From Erwinia amylovora (GTDB lineage: Bacteria > Pseudomonadota > Gammaproteobacteria > Enterobacterales > Enterobacteriaceae), in NCBI RefSeq assembly GCF_017161565.1, contig NZ_CP066796.1:3472001-3536000 (forward strand): DNA of 64,000 nt, written 5' to 3'. The position numbers were made by a program, and so were the translations under genes. Below the pieces are notes generated by a model. That model made no database searches, was not told the DNA's origin, and worked only from the letters and a program-made list of their open reading frames with translations. Of the stretch, positions 1 to 9,972 are shown piece after piece; positions within the stretch are counted from its first letter, which is position 1, and every line of letters starts with the position of its first letter.

Positions 1-560
1 CGCAGGTTTTTGACCTGGATGCTGCTCTCCTCCATCACTTCGCGTGCTACCGTCTGCTCCAGGGTTTCTCCCACTTCGACAAAACCCGCCAGCACGGTAT
101 AAACCCCGTTACGCTGGCGGTTATGCTGCGCCAGCAGGATCTCCGGTCCGCGTCGAATGGCGACGATAATGCAAGGAGCAATCTGTGGATAGTAGCGCTG
201 GCGGCAATGATGGCATAAACAGGCCCATTCCGTTTTGCTGCTGTGCATTTTATGGCCGCAGTAGCCGCACCATTGGTGGGAGCGGAAGAACTCTGCCAGC
301 TGAATGCCGCGCCCGGCCAGCTGAAACAGGCCGCTATCCTGACCGAGCAGCTGGCGTAACGATCCCATCTCCACCGGGCGCGAACCCCGGATCAACCACA
401 CCGCTTCCCCTTGCCACTCGCCAATGTGCGATCCTGACAATCCTGTCAGGCCCAGCGAGGCGGCATTGCCATGCGGCAATTCACCTCCTGGTAGCCAAAT
501 TTTATGTTCCTCGCTGACAACCCACCAGCCTTCGTCTATGCTTAGAATTTCACGTACCAT
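1..560 (-). CDS. nudC: NAD(H) pyrophosphatase / RNA NAD-decapping Nudix hydrolase NudC (3' end cut by window)
   Basis: The first 186 codons of NudC are visible; the start is at 558-560 and the C-terminal ~70 residues lie outside the window. The family hydrolyses NAD(H) to NMN(H) and AMP and removes NAD caps from RNA. I translated the minus strand directly: four zinc-ligand cysteines sit at C98, C101, C116 and C119, and the Nudix box spans residues 159-181 (GFVEVGE...REVMEESSI). Numbering matches E. coli NudC exactly. The conserved glycine of the box (EExGI) is read here as serine at residue 180. The gene is divergent from rsd, the same pairing as in E. coli. Confidence 0.95.
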   Translation of the reverse strand, partial: MVREILSIDEGWWVVSEEHKIWLPGGELPHGNAASLGLTGLSGSHIGEWQGEAVWLIRGSRPVEMGSLRQLLGQDSGLFQLAGRGIQLAEFFRSHQWCGYCGHKMHSSKTEWACLCHHCRQRYYPQIAPCIIVAIRRGPEILLAQHNRQRNGVYTVLAGFVEVGETLEQTVAREVMEESSIQVKNL

Positions 561-630
561 AATTTACTCATCGTCCTCAGTTTAGAGACTGAATTGAGGC
601 CAGGGTTAAAATTATATCCCGGAGCTATAC

Positions 631-1137
631 ATGCTTAACCAGTTAGAAGTCATCACCGCCCGCTTTGGCGGATGCAGTGAGCTGGTAGACTTTTGTCTGC
701 ATGCCCGCAGACAGCTGCTGGTTGCGTATTATCAGATGGTCGGCATAAAGCCTAACAAGGAATCGCTGACTACGCTTGATGAAAATGCCCTTGATGCTTT
801 CTGCCAGAATCTGGTTGATTACCTTTCCAACGGTCACTTCACCATTTACGAGCGCTTTATCAAGGAGCTGGAAGGAACCGAATTGCTGGCTAAAGCGGCG
901 CTGATTTATCCTTCTTTACAGGAAAATACTGCGCAAATTATGCAGCTGTACGACACGCATTTCGAGGCCGCTATCGACCATGATAACGACCACAACTTCC
1001 AGCATGCACTTTCCGTGGTAGGCGAAGCGCTTGAAGCGCGTTTCACGCTGGAAGACAGATTTATTCAGCTGGCACTAAAAAAAAATGCCGGGTTACAGAG
1101 TGCAGCCAATGATCTCTCCCTCGCCCGTCCCGCCTGA
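631..1137 (+). CDS. rsd: Regulator of sigma D (anti-sigma-70 factor Rsd)
   Basis: A 168-residue protein of the Rsd/AlgQ family, slightly longer than the 158 residues of E. coli Rsd. Rsd binds region 4 of sigma-70 in stationary phase, favouring alternative sigma factors. Recognisable family blocks are MLNQLE at the N-terminus, LLVAYY and VGIKP near residues 30-40, and DHDN...GEALEARFTLED in the C-terminal half. It is all-helical with no signal peptide, so cytoplasmic. It lies between divergent nudC and the thi operon, as in E. coli. The last ~15 residues differ from E. coli and are not diagnostic. Confidence 0.95.
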   Translation: MLNQLEVITARFGGCSELVDFCLHARRQLLVAYYQMVGIKPNKESLTTLDENALDAFCQNLVDYLSNGHFTIYERFIKELEGTELLAKAALIYPSLQENTAQIMQLYDTHFEAAIDHDNDHNFQHALSVVGEALEARFTLEDRFIQLALKKNAGLQSAANDLSLARPA

Positions 1138-1269
1138 CGCGCGAACAGAATGTGAATTTCTTGTAGTTTCCTGCAAGCCCCTTTATGCTGACCGGGATTA
1201 AGGTGAGATTTCCTCACCGAATTTTCCAGACTGAATTTCTGGCTTAGCCGTCGGAAAATCAGTCATTAT

Positions 1270-1353
1270 CTTGTCGGAGTGCCCTTAGGGGCTGAGACCG
1301 TTCATTCGGGATCCGCGGAACCTGATCAGGTTAGTACCTGCGAAGGGAACAAG
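1270..1353 (+). promoter_or_regulatory. TPP (thiamine pyrophosphate) riboswitch upstream of thiC
   Basis: The thi-box core is plain: GGAGTGCCC at 1275-1283, GGCTGAGA at 1290-1297, CCTGATCAGG at 1321-1330 and GCGAAGGGA at 1340-1348. A closing P1 stem forms between CTTGT (1270-1274) and ACAAG (1349-1353). It ends about 100 bases before the thiC start, so it should repress thiC-thiE when TPP is abundant. The expression platform was not resolved by eye. Confidence 0.95.
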
Positions 1354-1358
1354 AGTAA

Positions 1359-4030
<2,672 letters not shown>

Positions 4031-4805
4031 CCATGCAGTCTGAATTATCGCAGACGATATCTGGAATGGATGGCACAGATCTATGTCATTTAAGGTAACA
4101 CCGAAATAAAGTTTTGAACGCATTGCGCAGCCCCGCTGCTGCGCACTTTCCATCCAGCGTGAGGCTTATATAGTGATGCTGCCGGTGACAATGACGCCGC
4201 CGGCCAGGGTCAGTCATTTTTCCTTTATGCTGGCCCTGCCTTCCCCATTTCTCAGTACCGGGGCCTGCCACCAGCGCGGAGCCTGACAGCATTGCCTGAC
4301 CGGTCGCTGTTCACTAGCCGAACGGGCAGAATGTCAGTCAAATCTTCAAAGAAATCACTTTCTGAAAATAAACAGTTTGCAGAGAGCCTAAAGAAATCAG
4401 AGATAATGCGATTAAGTGAATGAGTCTGTTTAGGATCTCTCTAACTTTTTTAAATCTGGCAATATCAATTTTGGCCAGCAAGAATTTGCCAGCACGTGAT
4501 TATTTTCAAATGATCCATATCTTGTGCTCTTGCAAATCAGCCATCGATTAATTACGAAACTTCTCATTATTTTTATTACATTGCCACTTCAATGACCTGA
4601 AAAACATCATTCAGTCGCTTTAAATAAAAACAGCCAGTGGATAGCCGGCGTTTAAAAGGCCACGCCCTCATTAACTCATTCCTGCTCTTTATTAAACCCC
4701 GAACCATATATAAACACCCATCGATTAAACGTTGACTGACTGTATTATTACAATGATATTAACGAGCAGATTAACTAACCATTCAATAATAAGGATATAA
4801 AGGTT
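4031..4805. other. Non-coding gap between thiE and the omptin gene
   Basis: 775 bases without a convincing gene. The first ~290 bases are GC-rich like the core genome and contain a small hairpin (GCGCAG/CTGCGC around 4124-4143) that may end the thi transcript. From about 4321 the sequence turns AT-rich and stays so up to the omptin gene. I saw no remnant of thiF, thiS, thiG or thiH in any frame. Confidence 0.6.
4732..4760 (+). promoter_or_regulatory. Candidate sigma-70 promoter of the omptin gene
   Basis: TTGACT at 4732-4737 and GATATT at 4755-4760 are separated by 17 bases, leaving a leader of about 40 bases before the start codon at 4806. The -10 match is 4 of 6, so this is a candidate only. 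PhoP control is known for several omptins but I did not find a clear direct-repeat PhoP box. Confidence 0.4.
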
Positions 4806-5747
4806 ATGCGCTTCAAACTTTTAGCTTTAGCTCTTTCCTCGCCGCTGGCCTTTGCGGCCATAGCCGATACCGTAACCGATTCTTTTACTCATGGTAAAGT
4901 AAGCGGTGAAATGGCTGCAGGAACTTTAAGCGGCAAAACGAAGGAGCGTGTTTACCATCCTGTATCTGCCGACAAGGTCAGCCAGCTCAACTGGAAATAC
5001 AGTAATGCAGCAATCGTTAAAGGTGCTCTTTATTGGGATTTCATACCGTGGCTATCGCTCGGCGCTTCAGCCTGGACAACCATCGCCAGCCGTGGCGGTT
5101 ATATGGATGATACCGACTGGCTGGACGAAAGCTCGCGCAGGTGGACCGCACAAAGTAAACATCCTGCCACACGGCTGAACTACGCGAACGAGTTCGATCT
5201 CAACATCAAACAGTGGTTGTTAAACGAACCTGATTATCGCCTCGGCGTCATGGGGGGTTATCAGGAAAACCGCTACAGCTTTAAATCTAACGGCGGCTTT
5301 TACAACTATCCTGGTGAGGACTCAAGCATACGTGAAATTGGCGCTTTCCCGGCGGGCACTACGGTCATCGGCTACAGGCAACGTTTTAAAATACCCTATA
5401 TGGGTCTGACAGGTCGCTACCGCTATGAGCGTTTCGAATTCGGCGGCACCTTTAAATTCAGTGGATGGGTAAGTGCATCTGACAATGACGAACACTACCT
5501 GACAAATACCACCTTTAAGGCGAACACGGCAAACCAGAAATTCTACTCTCTCGCAGCAGACGCTGGTTATTACGTGACGCCCAAGGCTAAAATTTACCTG
5601 GATAGTATCTGGAGCCGCACAACAAATAAAAAAGGTAATATGTCTGTCAACAATCACACCGACGGCACCGAAGAAACCTTTGCAAACGTTAGCGGAATTG
5701 AGAATAACAACTATATGATCTCGGTTGGCCTGAAATACGCTTTCTGA
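4806..5747 (+). CDS. Omptin-family outer-membrane aspartyl protease, OmpT-like
   Basis: A 313-residue protein with a signal peptide of about 20 residues and the ten-strand beta-barrel layout of omptins. The catalytic residues are present: D102 and D104 in MDDTDW, and D228 and H230 in DNDEHY, matching OmpT D83, D85, D210 and H212. Stretches such as LNYANEFDLNIK and GLTGRYRYE resemble OmpT more than Yersinia Pla. Omptins cleave at dibasic sites, act on antimicrobial peptides and surface proteins, and need LPS. The C-terminus (GLKYAF) ends in the aromatic residue used for barrel insertion. It stands alone, has its own terminator, and converges on the fimbrial operon. No inactivating change was seen. 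Confidence 0.93.
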   Translation: MRFKLLALALSSPLAFAAIADTVTDSFTHGKVSGEMAAGTLSGKTKERVYHPVSADKVSQLNWKYSNAAIVKGALYWDFIPWLSLGASAWTTIASRGGYMDDTDWLDESSRRWTAQSKHPATRLNYANEFDLNIKQWLLNEPDYRLGVMGGYQENRYSFKSNGGFYNYPGEDSSIREIGAFPAGTTVIGYRQRFKIPYMGLTGRYRYERFEFGGTFKFSGWVSASDNDEHYLTNTTFKANTANQKFYSLAADAGYYVTPKAKIYLDSIWSRTTNKKGNMSVNNHTDGTEETFANVSGIENNNYMISVGLKYAF

Positions 5748-5755
5748 ATCAGTTA

Positions 5756-5786
5756 GCCGGACGGTTGATCCGGCTTTTATTTTTTT
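5756..5786 (+). terminator. Rho-independent terminator of the omptin gene
   Basis: Stem GCCGGA (5756-5761) / TCCGGC (5769-5774) followed by a T-rich tract to 5786. It starts nine bases after the stop codon. Confidence 0.85.
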
Positions 5787-5890
5787 ACCTATACCTGCCC
5801 CAATTCGCCCCCGCCTTAAGTTATCTTAAGGGCGTCAGATCGGAATAAGGCATAGGGTATGCTCAGGCAGCCACGCTTTGGCGGATATCC

Positions 5891-6651
5891 CTACTGATAC
5901 TCAATACTGACCGGCAGTGACACGTGCCAGCGCCGGGGAAGCGCTCCTTTGAACCGCAGCTCGCCACTTCCCGCCACCACTTGCGCGCCGTACACGCCCT
6001 CAATCTGACGAAGTTCCGCATTCGCAAACTGACTCAGTCCGGTGGTACTACTGGCCGCCGCGTCCTGAAGCCATGCAGGACCTTCACCGGCAAACATTGT
6101 CGATAGCAGCCGTCCCGTCTGCTCCGGGTCCGCTACCCATACCTGCTCCGGCAGCCCATTTCCCGCCAGGTCGTCATAGACTCCGGCAACCACCGCCTGT
6201 CCGCTGATAGCATGACGCAGCAGTGCTGCCGCCGTCATGCGGAAACTGAAGGTGCCAGCCTGAAGAATTCCCTCCCCCGTCACGGGCAGGATCACCTGTG
6301 CCATCCCCGGATCCTTCCAGGTCAGAGAAAATCCTTCCACTCCCCGTCCAAATGTCACCCGCGGCACTAACCCTTCCCGCCCTGCTGGCGTGCTCCTGGT
6401 CGTCTTACCCAGTAATATTTTCAGCGCCGGAATGGCGACCGTAATCACCCGTTCATCCCCCGGGAAGCTGACGACTTCGCATCGAGGTTTTCCGCTCCTT
6501 CGCTTAGCTGCCACTCCCAGGGATTGCGGGTACTGGTCACGACTCCCCTCAGATTCAGTTCGCCGCTAAAATTTTGCCCGGGAGTGCTCCAGGCCAGGGC
6601 AGCCGCCGGCAACAGACTGGCAGTTAGCAATAAATACGTTAGCCTCTTCAT
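5891..6651 (-). pseudogene. Frameshifted minor fimbrial subunit, FaeI-like (K88/F4 type)
   Basis: Two overlapping frames make one gene. The first (from 6651) has a signal peptide ending ALA and residues GELNLRGVVTS; the second (to 5891) ends RWHVSLPVSIEYQ, the C-terminal strand typical of chaperone-usher subunits. Adding one base gives exactly 254 codons (253 residues). The likely site is the run of five G on the coding strand at 6457-6461: with six G the reading joins ...ASRG to DERVITVA..., which aligns with its paralogue at 6676-7464. Position after the FaeH-like gene matches faeI. Possible explanations are a true inactivating deletion, slippage-based phase variation, or a sequencing error. 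Confidence 0.8.
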
Positions 6652-6675
6652 TCTGTTTCTCTCCCTGTTCCGCGA

Positions 6676-7464
6676 TTACTGCACCGTTACGGTCACATTC
6701 AGCCCGGCATGCCACCGTGCCGGTGTGCCTTCGGCCGGCAGACGCAACTCCAGGCCTGATATGGCCGAAGCATAGGCAGCGGCCAAATCGACCACCCGCG
6801 CATCAGCCAAAACGCTCTGGCTGATAACCTGACCACTGCTGACGACATTCATTCCGTGAGCAAACCCACTGTTCATTAATAACAGGGCAGGAAGACGGTT
6901 CATTACTCCCTGGGGTAAAGTCGCCGTCTGAACAGCCGTCACGCTTTCCCCACTGACCAGTGACATACCCGCTGGCAGCATGATGCTCTCTTTCTGGTAG
7001 CCGCCACTCACTGCCATTCCCTGGTCAAGGGTGAAAAAGAGTTGCCCTACCGTGTTACCAGTATCCGGGTCGCGCACGGGAACAGAAGCCCGGAATTGTT
7101 GTGGCCTGGTGCTGCCCCCCCCAGCAACCAGAAAAGGCTGACCACCACTGCTGAAGGTAATAACAGGCGTTAATCCAGGGCCACCGCGCTCCGCCACCTC
7201 ATGCAGATGACCTTCGAGAAATGGCAGCGAACTTTTATCATGCAGGTCCAAAACAAGCTGGCCGTTCTCGTGGCGGGCATCGGCAGTGTCCACCGCCCAG
7301 TTCTGTTCAGGCGACGCCACCTGCCAGGTCCATTTAGGAGCCTGGTCAGTAACAAAACCCTGAAACTGAATTTCACCACCGTCGAGGATCTCTGAACGGG
7401 ACAGTAGTGAATAAGAAAGCGCTATAATGGATAAAGCAGAAATGAAATATTTTCTGTTGCTCAT
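6676..7464 (-). CDS. Minor fimbrial subunit, FaeH-like (K88/F4 type)
   Basis: 262 residues with an N-terminal hydrophobic segment (about residues 8-23) consistent with a signal peptide, although the cleavage site is not textbook. The mature start ([12 protein letters not shown]...WTWQV) matches the pattern of the major pilin and of the next gene, and the C-terminus ([14 protein letters not shown]) has the alternating hydrophobic strand bound by periplasmic chaperones. It lies directly after the major pilin gene, as faeH does in the K88 operon. Expected to be a minor subunit of the fimbrial shaft. Assignment rests on position and general fold features rather than strong sequence identity. Confidence 0.75.
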   Translation of the reverse strand: MSNRKYFISALSIIALSYSLLSRSEILDGGEIQFQGFVTDQAPKWTWQVASPEQNWAVDTADARHENGQLVLDLHDKSSLPFLEGHLHEVAERGGPGLTPVITFSSGGQPFLVAGGGSTRPQQFRASVPVRDPDTGNTVGQLFFTLDQGMAVSGGYQKESIMLPAGMSLVSGESVTAVQTATLPQGVMNRLPALLLMNSGFAHGMNVVSSGQVISQSVLADARVVDLAAAYASAISGLELRLPAEGTPARWHAGLNVTVTVQ

Positions 7465-7537
7465 TATATTTTCTCGCTTTATTTATTGTTATCGATCACA
7501 AAAGAAAGAGATAAACAACTCACAATAAAAAATAGCT

Positions 7538-7610
7538 TAAGCCCGACCGTGGTATATTTCGGCCACCCAACAAGAAAGGGAGACAACCAGAAACCAAGAC
7601 GCCGGGCTTA
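7538..7610 (-). terminator. Intercistronic stem-loop downstream of the major pilin gene
   Basis: TAAGCCCG (7538-7545) pairs with CGGGCTTA (7603-7610); on the minus strand it is followed a few bases later by a T-rich run (ATTTTTTATT). It sits in the 234-base gap between the major pilin and the minor subunit genes. Such elements commonly lower expression of downstream subunits or stabilise the pilin mRNA. The loop is long, so this is only a partial match to a standard terminator. Confidence 0.45.
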
Positions 7611-7698
7611 TATATTCGAACTCTCTTCCCGCAGAAAGATAATTCTTACTTCAACAGAGAAGGCTGACTAATATAGAGTTACATAACCCACAACAAAA

Positions 7699-8475
7699 TT
7701 AAATATAGGTCACAGTAACTGGCATAGAGGCTTTCCAGCGAACCGGAATATCGGCTGATGCAGGGGAGTCCAGAGAAATATTGATTGTCTGACCCGTTTC
7801 AATTCCGGAAGCATAAAAACCACTGTACAAGGTACTTGGATACTTAAAACTGACCTTGTCCATGCCACTTAATTCATAGCCTTGCTTGTCAAAGTTATTT
7901 GCAATGTCAGGCATTAAACCCAGCGCAATCTTCATCTTACCAATGGGATCATGATTATAATTAGCGAGTGGCAAACCGCCGAAGAATCCATCCCCAACGT
8001 CGGCGGCATACATCCCGGTAGCACCACCGGTGCCAGAGGATTTGAAGGACATAATGCCAGCCACAGCGAATGGCGCTGTCATGGTCCCTATCTTAGCGTC
8101 GTCCATCCCTTTGACGGGCAGAGTCAGTGTGAATTTTCCTTGAATAAAATCTTCAATTTCAAATGCGTCACCGAAGTTAATTTGTGGGCAATAACCTGAG
8201 TTTCCCGCAAATGCATTTTTCTCCTTAGTACGAATACCCAGAACCGGGATTGGGTTATTAACCTTAATATCGACCTTGGTCTGACCTTTCTGAACCTGCG
8301 CATCCAAAGCGGTCATCGCATCTCCCACCTTCACTTCCCAGGGGGTCTCGCTGTCAAAAGGATTCAGTGAACCACCCAGTTCAACATTACCGCCGGTACC
8401 GCTTGCAGTCCACGCCATGGCCGAGCCGGAAGCGGCTGTTGCTACCAGCGCCAGTGTAATTAGTGTCTTTTTCAT
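7699..8475 (-). CDS. Major fimbrial subunit, FaeG-like (K88/F4 type)
   Basis: 258 residues from the ATG at 8473-8475, chosen over the ATG nine bases upstream because the AAGGA ribosome site directly abuts the latter. The signal peptide resembles that of FaeG (MKKTLI...ALVATAASGSAMA, then WTASG). The mature start with GGNVELGGSLNP and WEVKVG follows the FaeG pattern, and the C-terminus VRWKASMPVTVTYI carries the chaperone-bound strand. FaeG-type pilins are themselves the adhesin, so this is the likely structural and binding subunit. It has a 190-base upstream gap and a 234-base downstream gap with a stem-loop, as expected for the most highly expressed gene of the operon. Confidence 0.88.
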   Translation of the reverse strand: MKKTLITLALVATAASGSAMAWTASGTGGNVELGGSLNPFDSETPWEVKVGDAMTALDAQVQKGQTKVDIKVNNPIPVLGIRTKEKNAFAGNSGYCPQINFGDAFEIEDFIQGKFTLTLPVKGMDDAKIGTMTAPFAVAGIMSFKSSGTGGATGMYAADVGDGFFGGLPLANYNHDPIGKMKIALGLMPDIANNFDKQGYELSGMDKVSFKYPSTLYSGFYASGIETGQTINISLDSPASADIPVRWKASMPVTVTYI

Positions 8476-8674
8476 TACGGTCATTCCTTTTTGATATCCT
8501 TAAAAAGTCAATATTCCTCTGGCGAGTCTTACCGGACTTACCGCAAAGTCATCCCCTGCAGTTTTCATTCATTACAGCATTGATTTATTCAAAACATTAG
8601 AAATGACTGTGCGTTATACCCGATAAATAACGGCAAATCCTTTTACTCTGGGTATTTGATCCTGCTGCTATTTT

Positions 8675-9190
8675 TCAAGATGCCTGTTCGCCCTCCACCT
8701 GCAGTGCTAACTGCACATTGCCCCGATAATTCGCCGGGACCTCCAGCTCGGCCGGAGAATCTGTCCTTAGTTCCACATTTTTCTCCGCCGTTGGCAGTGT
8801 TATCACCATATCAACTCCCTGCGGTGTAAAGATCAGCGGTACTTTTTGACCATCAACCATTAGCAGGGTCTTCAGCGTGATCCGCGCCTCCTGCCCGCTT
8901 TCAGGCTGTACCTGCTTAACGGTTACCCAGGCCGTACCGCCAGACGCCGGCCGACCTACAGCACTGCGGACAATCAGGCTGTGCGGCAGCGTATCTGGCG
9001 GCTCCGCCCGGAACAGCACGGGATCCGGCAGCGTGCGCGTGACCTTTACCACACTGTTGCCCTGCACCTGGCCATTCAACACGCCGAGGTACATCACCTT
9101 TTCTTTATCGCGGCTGGCCAGCAGCGGTGACGGGGCTATGGTCAGCACCACCAGCACCGTCAGCATGAATTGGATTACCTTGTCTTTCAT
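8675..9190 (-). CDS. Minor fimbrial subunit, FaeF-like
   Basis: 171 residues with a signal peptide (hydrophobic residues 7-24, cleavage probably after LLA). The remainder is beta-rich, has no cysteine and ends NVQLALQVEGEQAS. It begins 11 bases after the chaperone gene and precedes the major pilin gene, the position of faeF in the K88 operon, and its length is close to that of FaeF. Expected to be a minor component linking or initiating the fibre. I rely on gene order and length; the sequence alone would only suggest a secreted beta-rich protein. Confidence 0.7.
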   Translation of the reverse strand: MKDKVIQFMLTVLVVLTIAPSPLLASRDKEKVMYLGVLNGQVQGNSVVKVTRTLPDPVLFRAEPPDTLPHSLIVRSAVGRPASGGTAWVTVKQVQPESGQEARITLKTLLMVDGQKVPLIFTPQGVDMVITLPTAEKNVELRTDSPAELEVPANYRGNVQLALQVEGEQAS

Positions 9191-9201
9191 TCATCCACTC
9201 C

Positions 9202-9972
9202 TCATGTTCCCCCGGCGGGCTTTTCTTCCGTTGGCCCGACCGCATTGACTGGCTGTTTCTGGTTAATTGTCCAGGATTGCCGCTCACCGTAATCATTCAG
9301 CGAATCCACCTTCACTACATTCCCGCTCACCGCCACCTCGTCTCCCGGCATAAACATCAGCAGCTTCTGGGCCGTATCGTTGCTCACATCCAACGTCTTA
9401 CCCGACTTATCCTGCAGGCTGCCGATGGCATAGATGTATGGCGTGGTATTGACCAGTATTGTTTTACCGCCTGACTGAGACCGCAGGCTGATGCCTTCTT
9501 CCGCCCCTTTACGGCCTTCCAGCAGGGCTTTAGGACGATAAAAGAGTTTCAGCTTGGTGCGCAGTGCAATGGCAATGCCACTGCCGCCCAGCGCCGGTGG
9601 AATATCCTGCAGGTTCAGCCAGTAGACGGACTCTTTGTCCTGCGGCAAATGGTCCGATGCCATGATGATCCGTAGCGACTGCTGACCGTTTGGTTTCACC
9701 TTAAAAAACGACGGCGTAGCCACAAACGTTGGGCGTGTATCTTTCTCAACGATATTATCTAACCAGGCCTGCCCTCCGAACGTTCGCTGCCTGTCGTTGT
9801 TGGTTACCGTAATGGACAGGCTATCTTTGTCTCCACGAAAGATGTAACGCGTCTGATCTGTTGCCAACGATGCCTGCGGGCTCTGGATCGTCAACGCCAA
9901 TGCCAGCGTCAATCCCAATGCTTTTATCCGTTTATTGCCGAAAAGCTGTTTTACTGTGCCAACCTTATTCAC
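9202..9972 (-). CDS. Periplasmic fimbrial chaperone, FaeE-like (PapD family)
   Basis: 256 residues: signal peptide (to about residue 38), then a two-immunoglobulin-domain PapD-type chaperone. Visible motifs are YIFRGDKDSLSITVTNN in domain 1, PSFFKVKPNGQQSLRI and YWLNLQDIPP near residues 90-130, and ALRTKLKLFYRP at the domain boundary. The gene overlaps the usher stop by eight bases, indicating coupled translation. It delivers subunits to the usher by donating a strand. The C-terminus is extended (to GPTEEKPAGGT) as in the longer FaeE-type chaperones. Confidence 0.93.
   Translation of the reverse strand: MNKVGTVKQLFGNKRIKALGLTLALALTIQSPQASLATDQTRYIFRGDKDSLSITVTNNDRQRTFGGQAWLDNIVEKDTRPTFVATPSFFKVKPNGQQSLRIIMASDHLPQDKESVYWLNLQDIPPALGGSGIAIALRTKLKLFYRPKALLEGRKGAEEGISLRSQSGGKTILVNTTPYIYAIGSLQDKSGKTLDVSNDTAQKLLMFMPGDEVAVSGNVVKVDSLNDYGERQSWTINQKQPVNAVGPTEEKPAGGT

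Noticed and set aside
4086..4292. 68-codon minus-strand frame in the thiE-omptin gap
   Set aside because: Biased composition, no ribosome site, no resemblance to thi genes or other families.
6445..6514. Programmed -1 ribosomal frameshift as an explanation for the split FaeI-like gene
   Set aside because: No standard X-XXY-YYZ slippery heptamer in the correct phase; a base change in the G tract is simpler.
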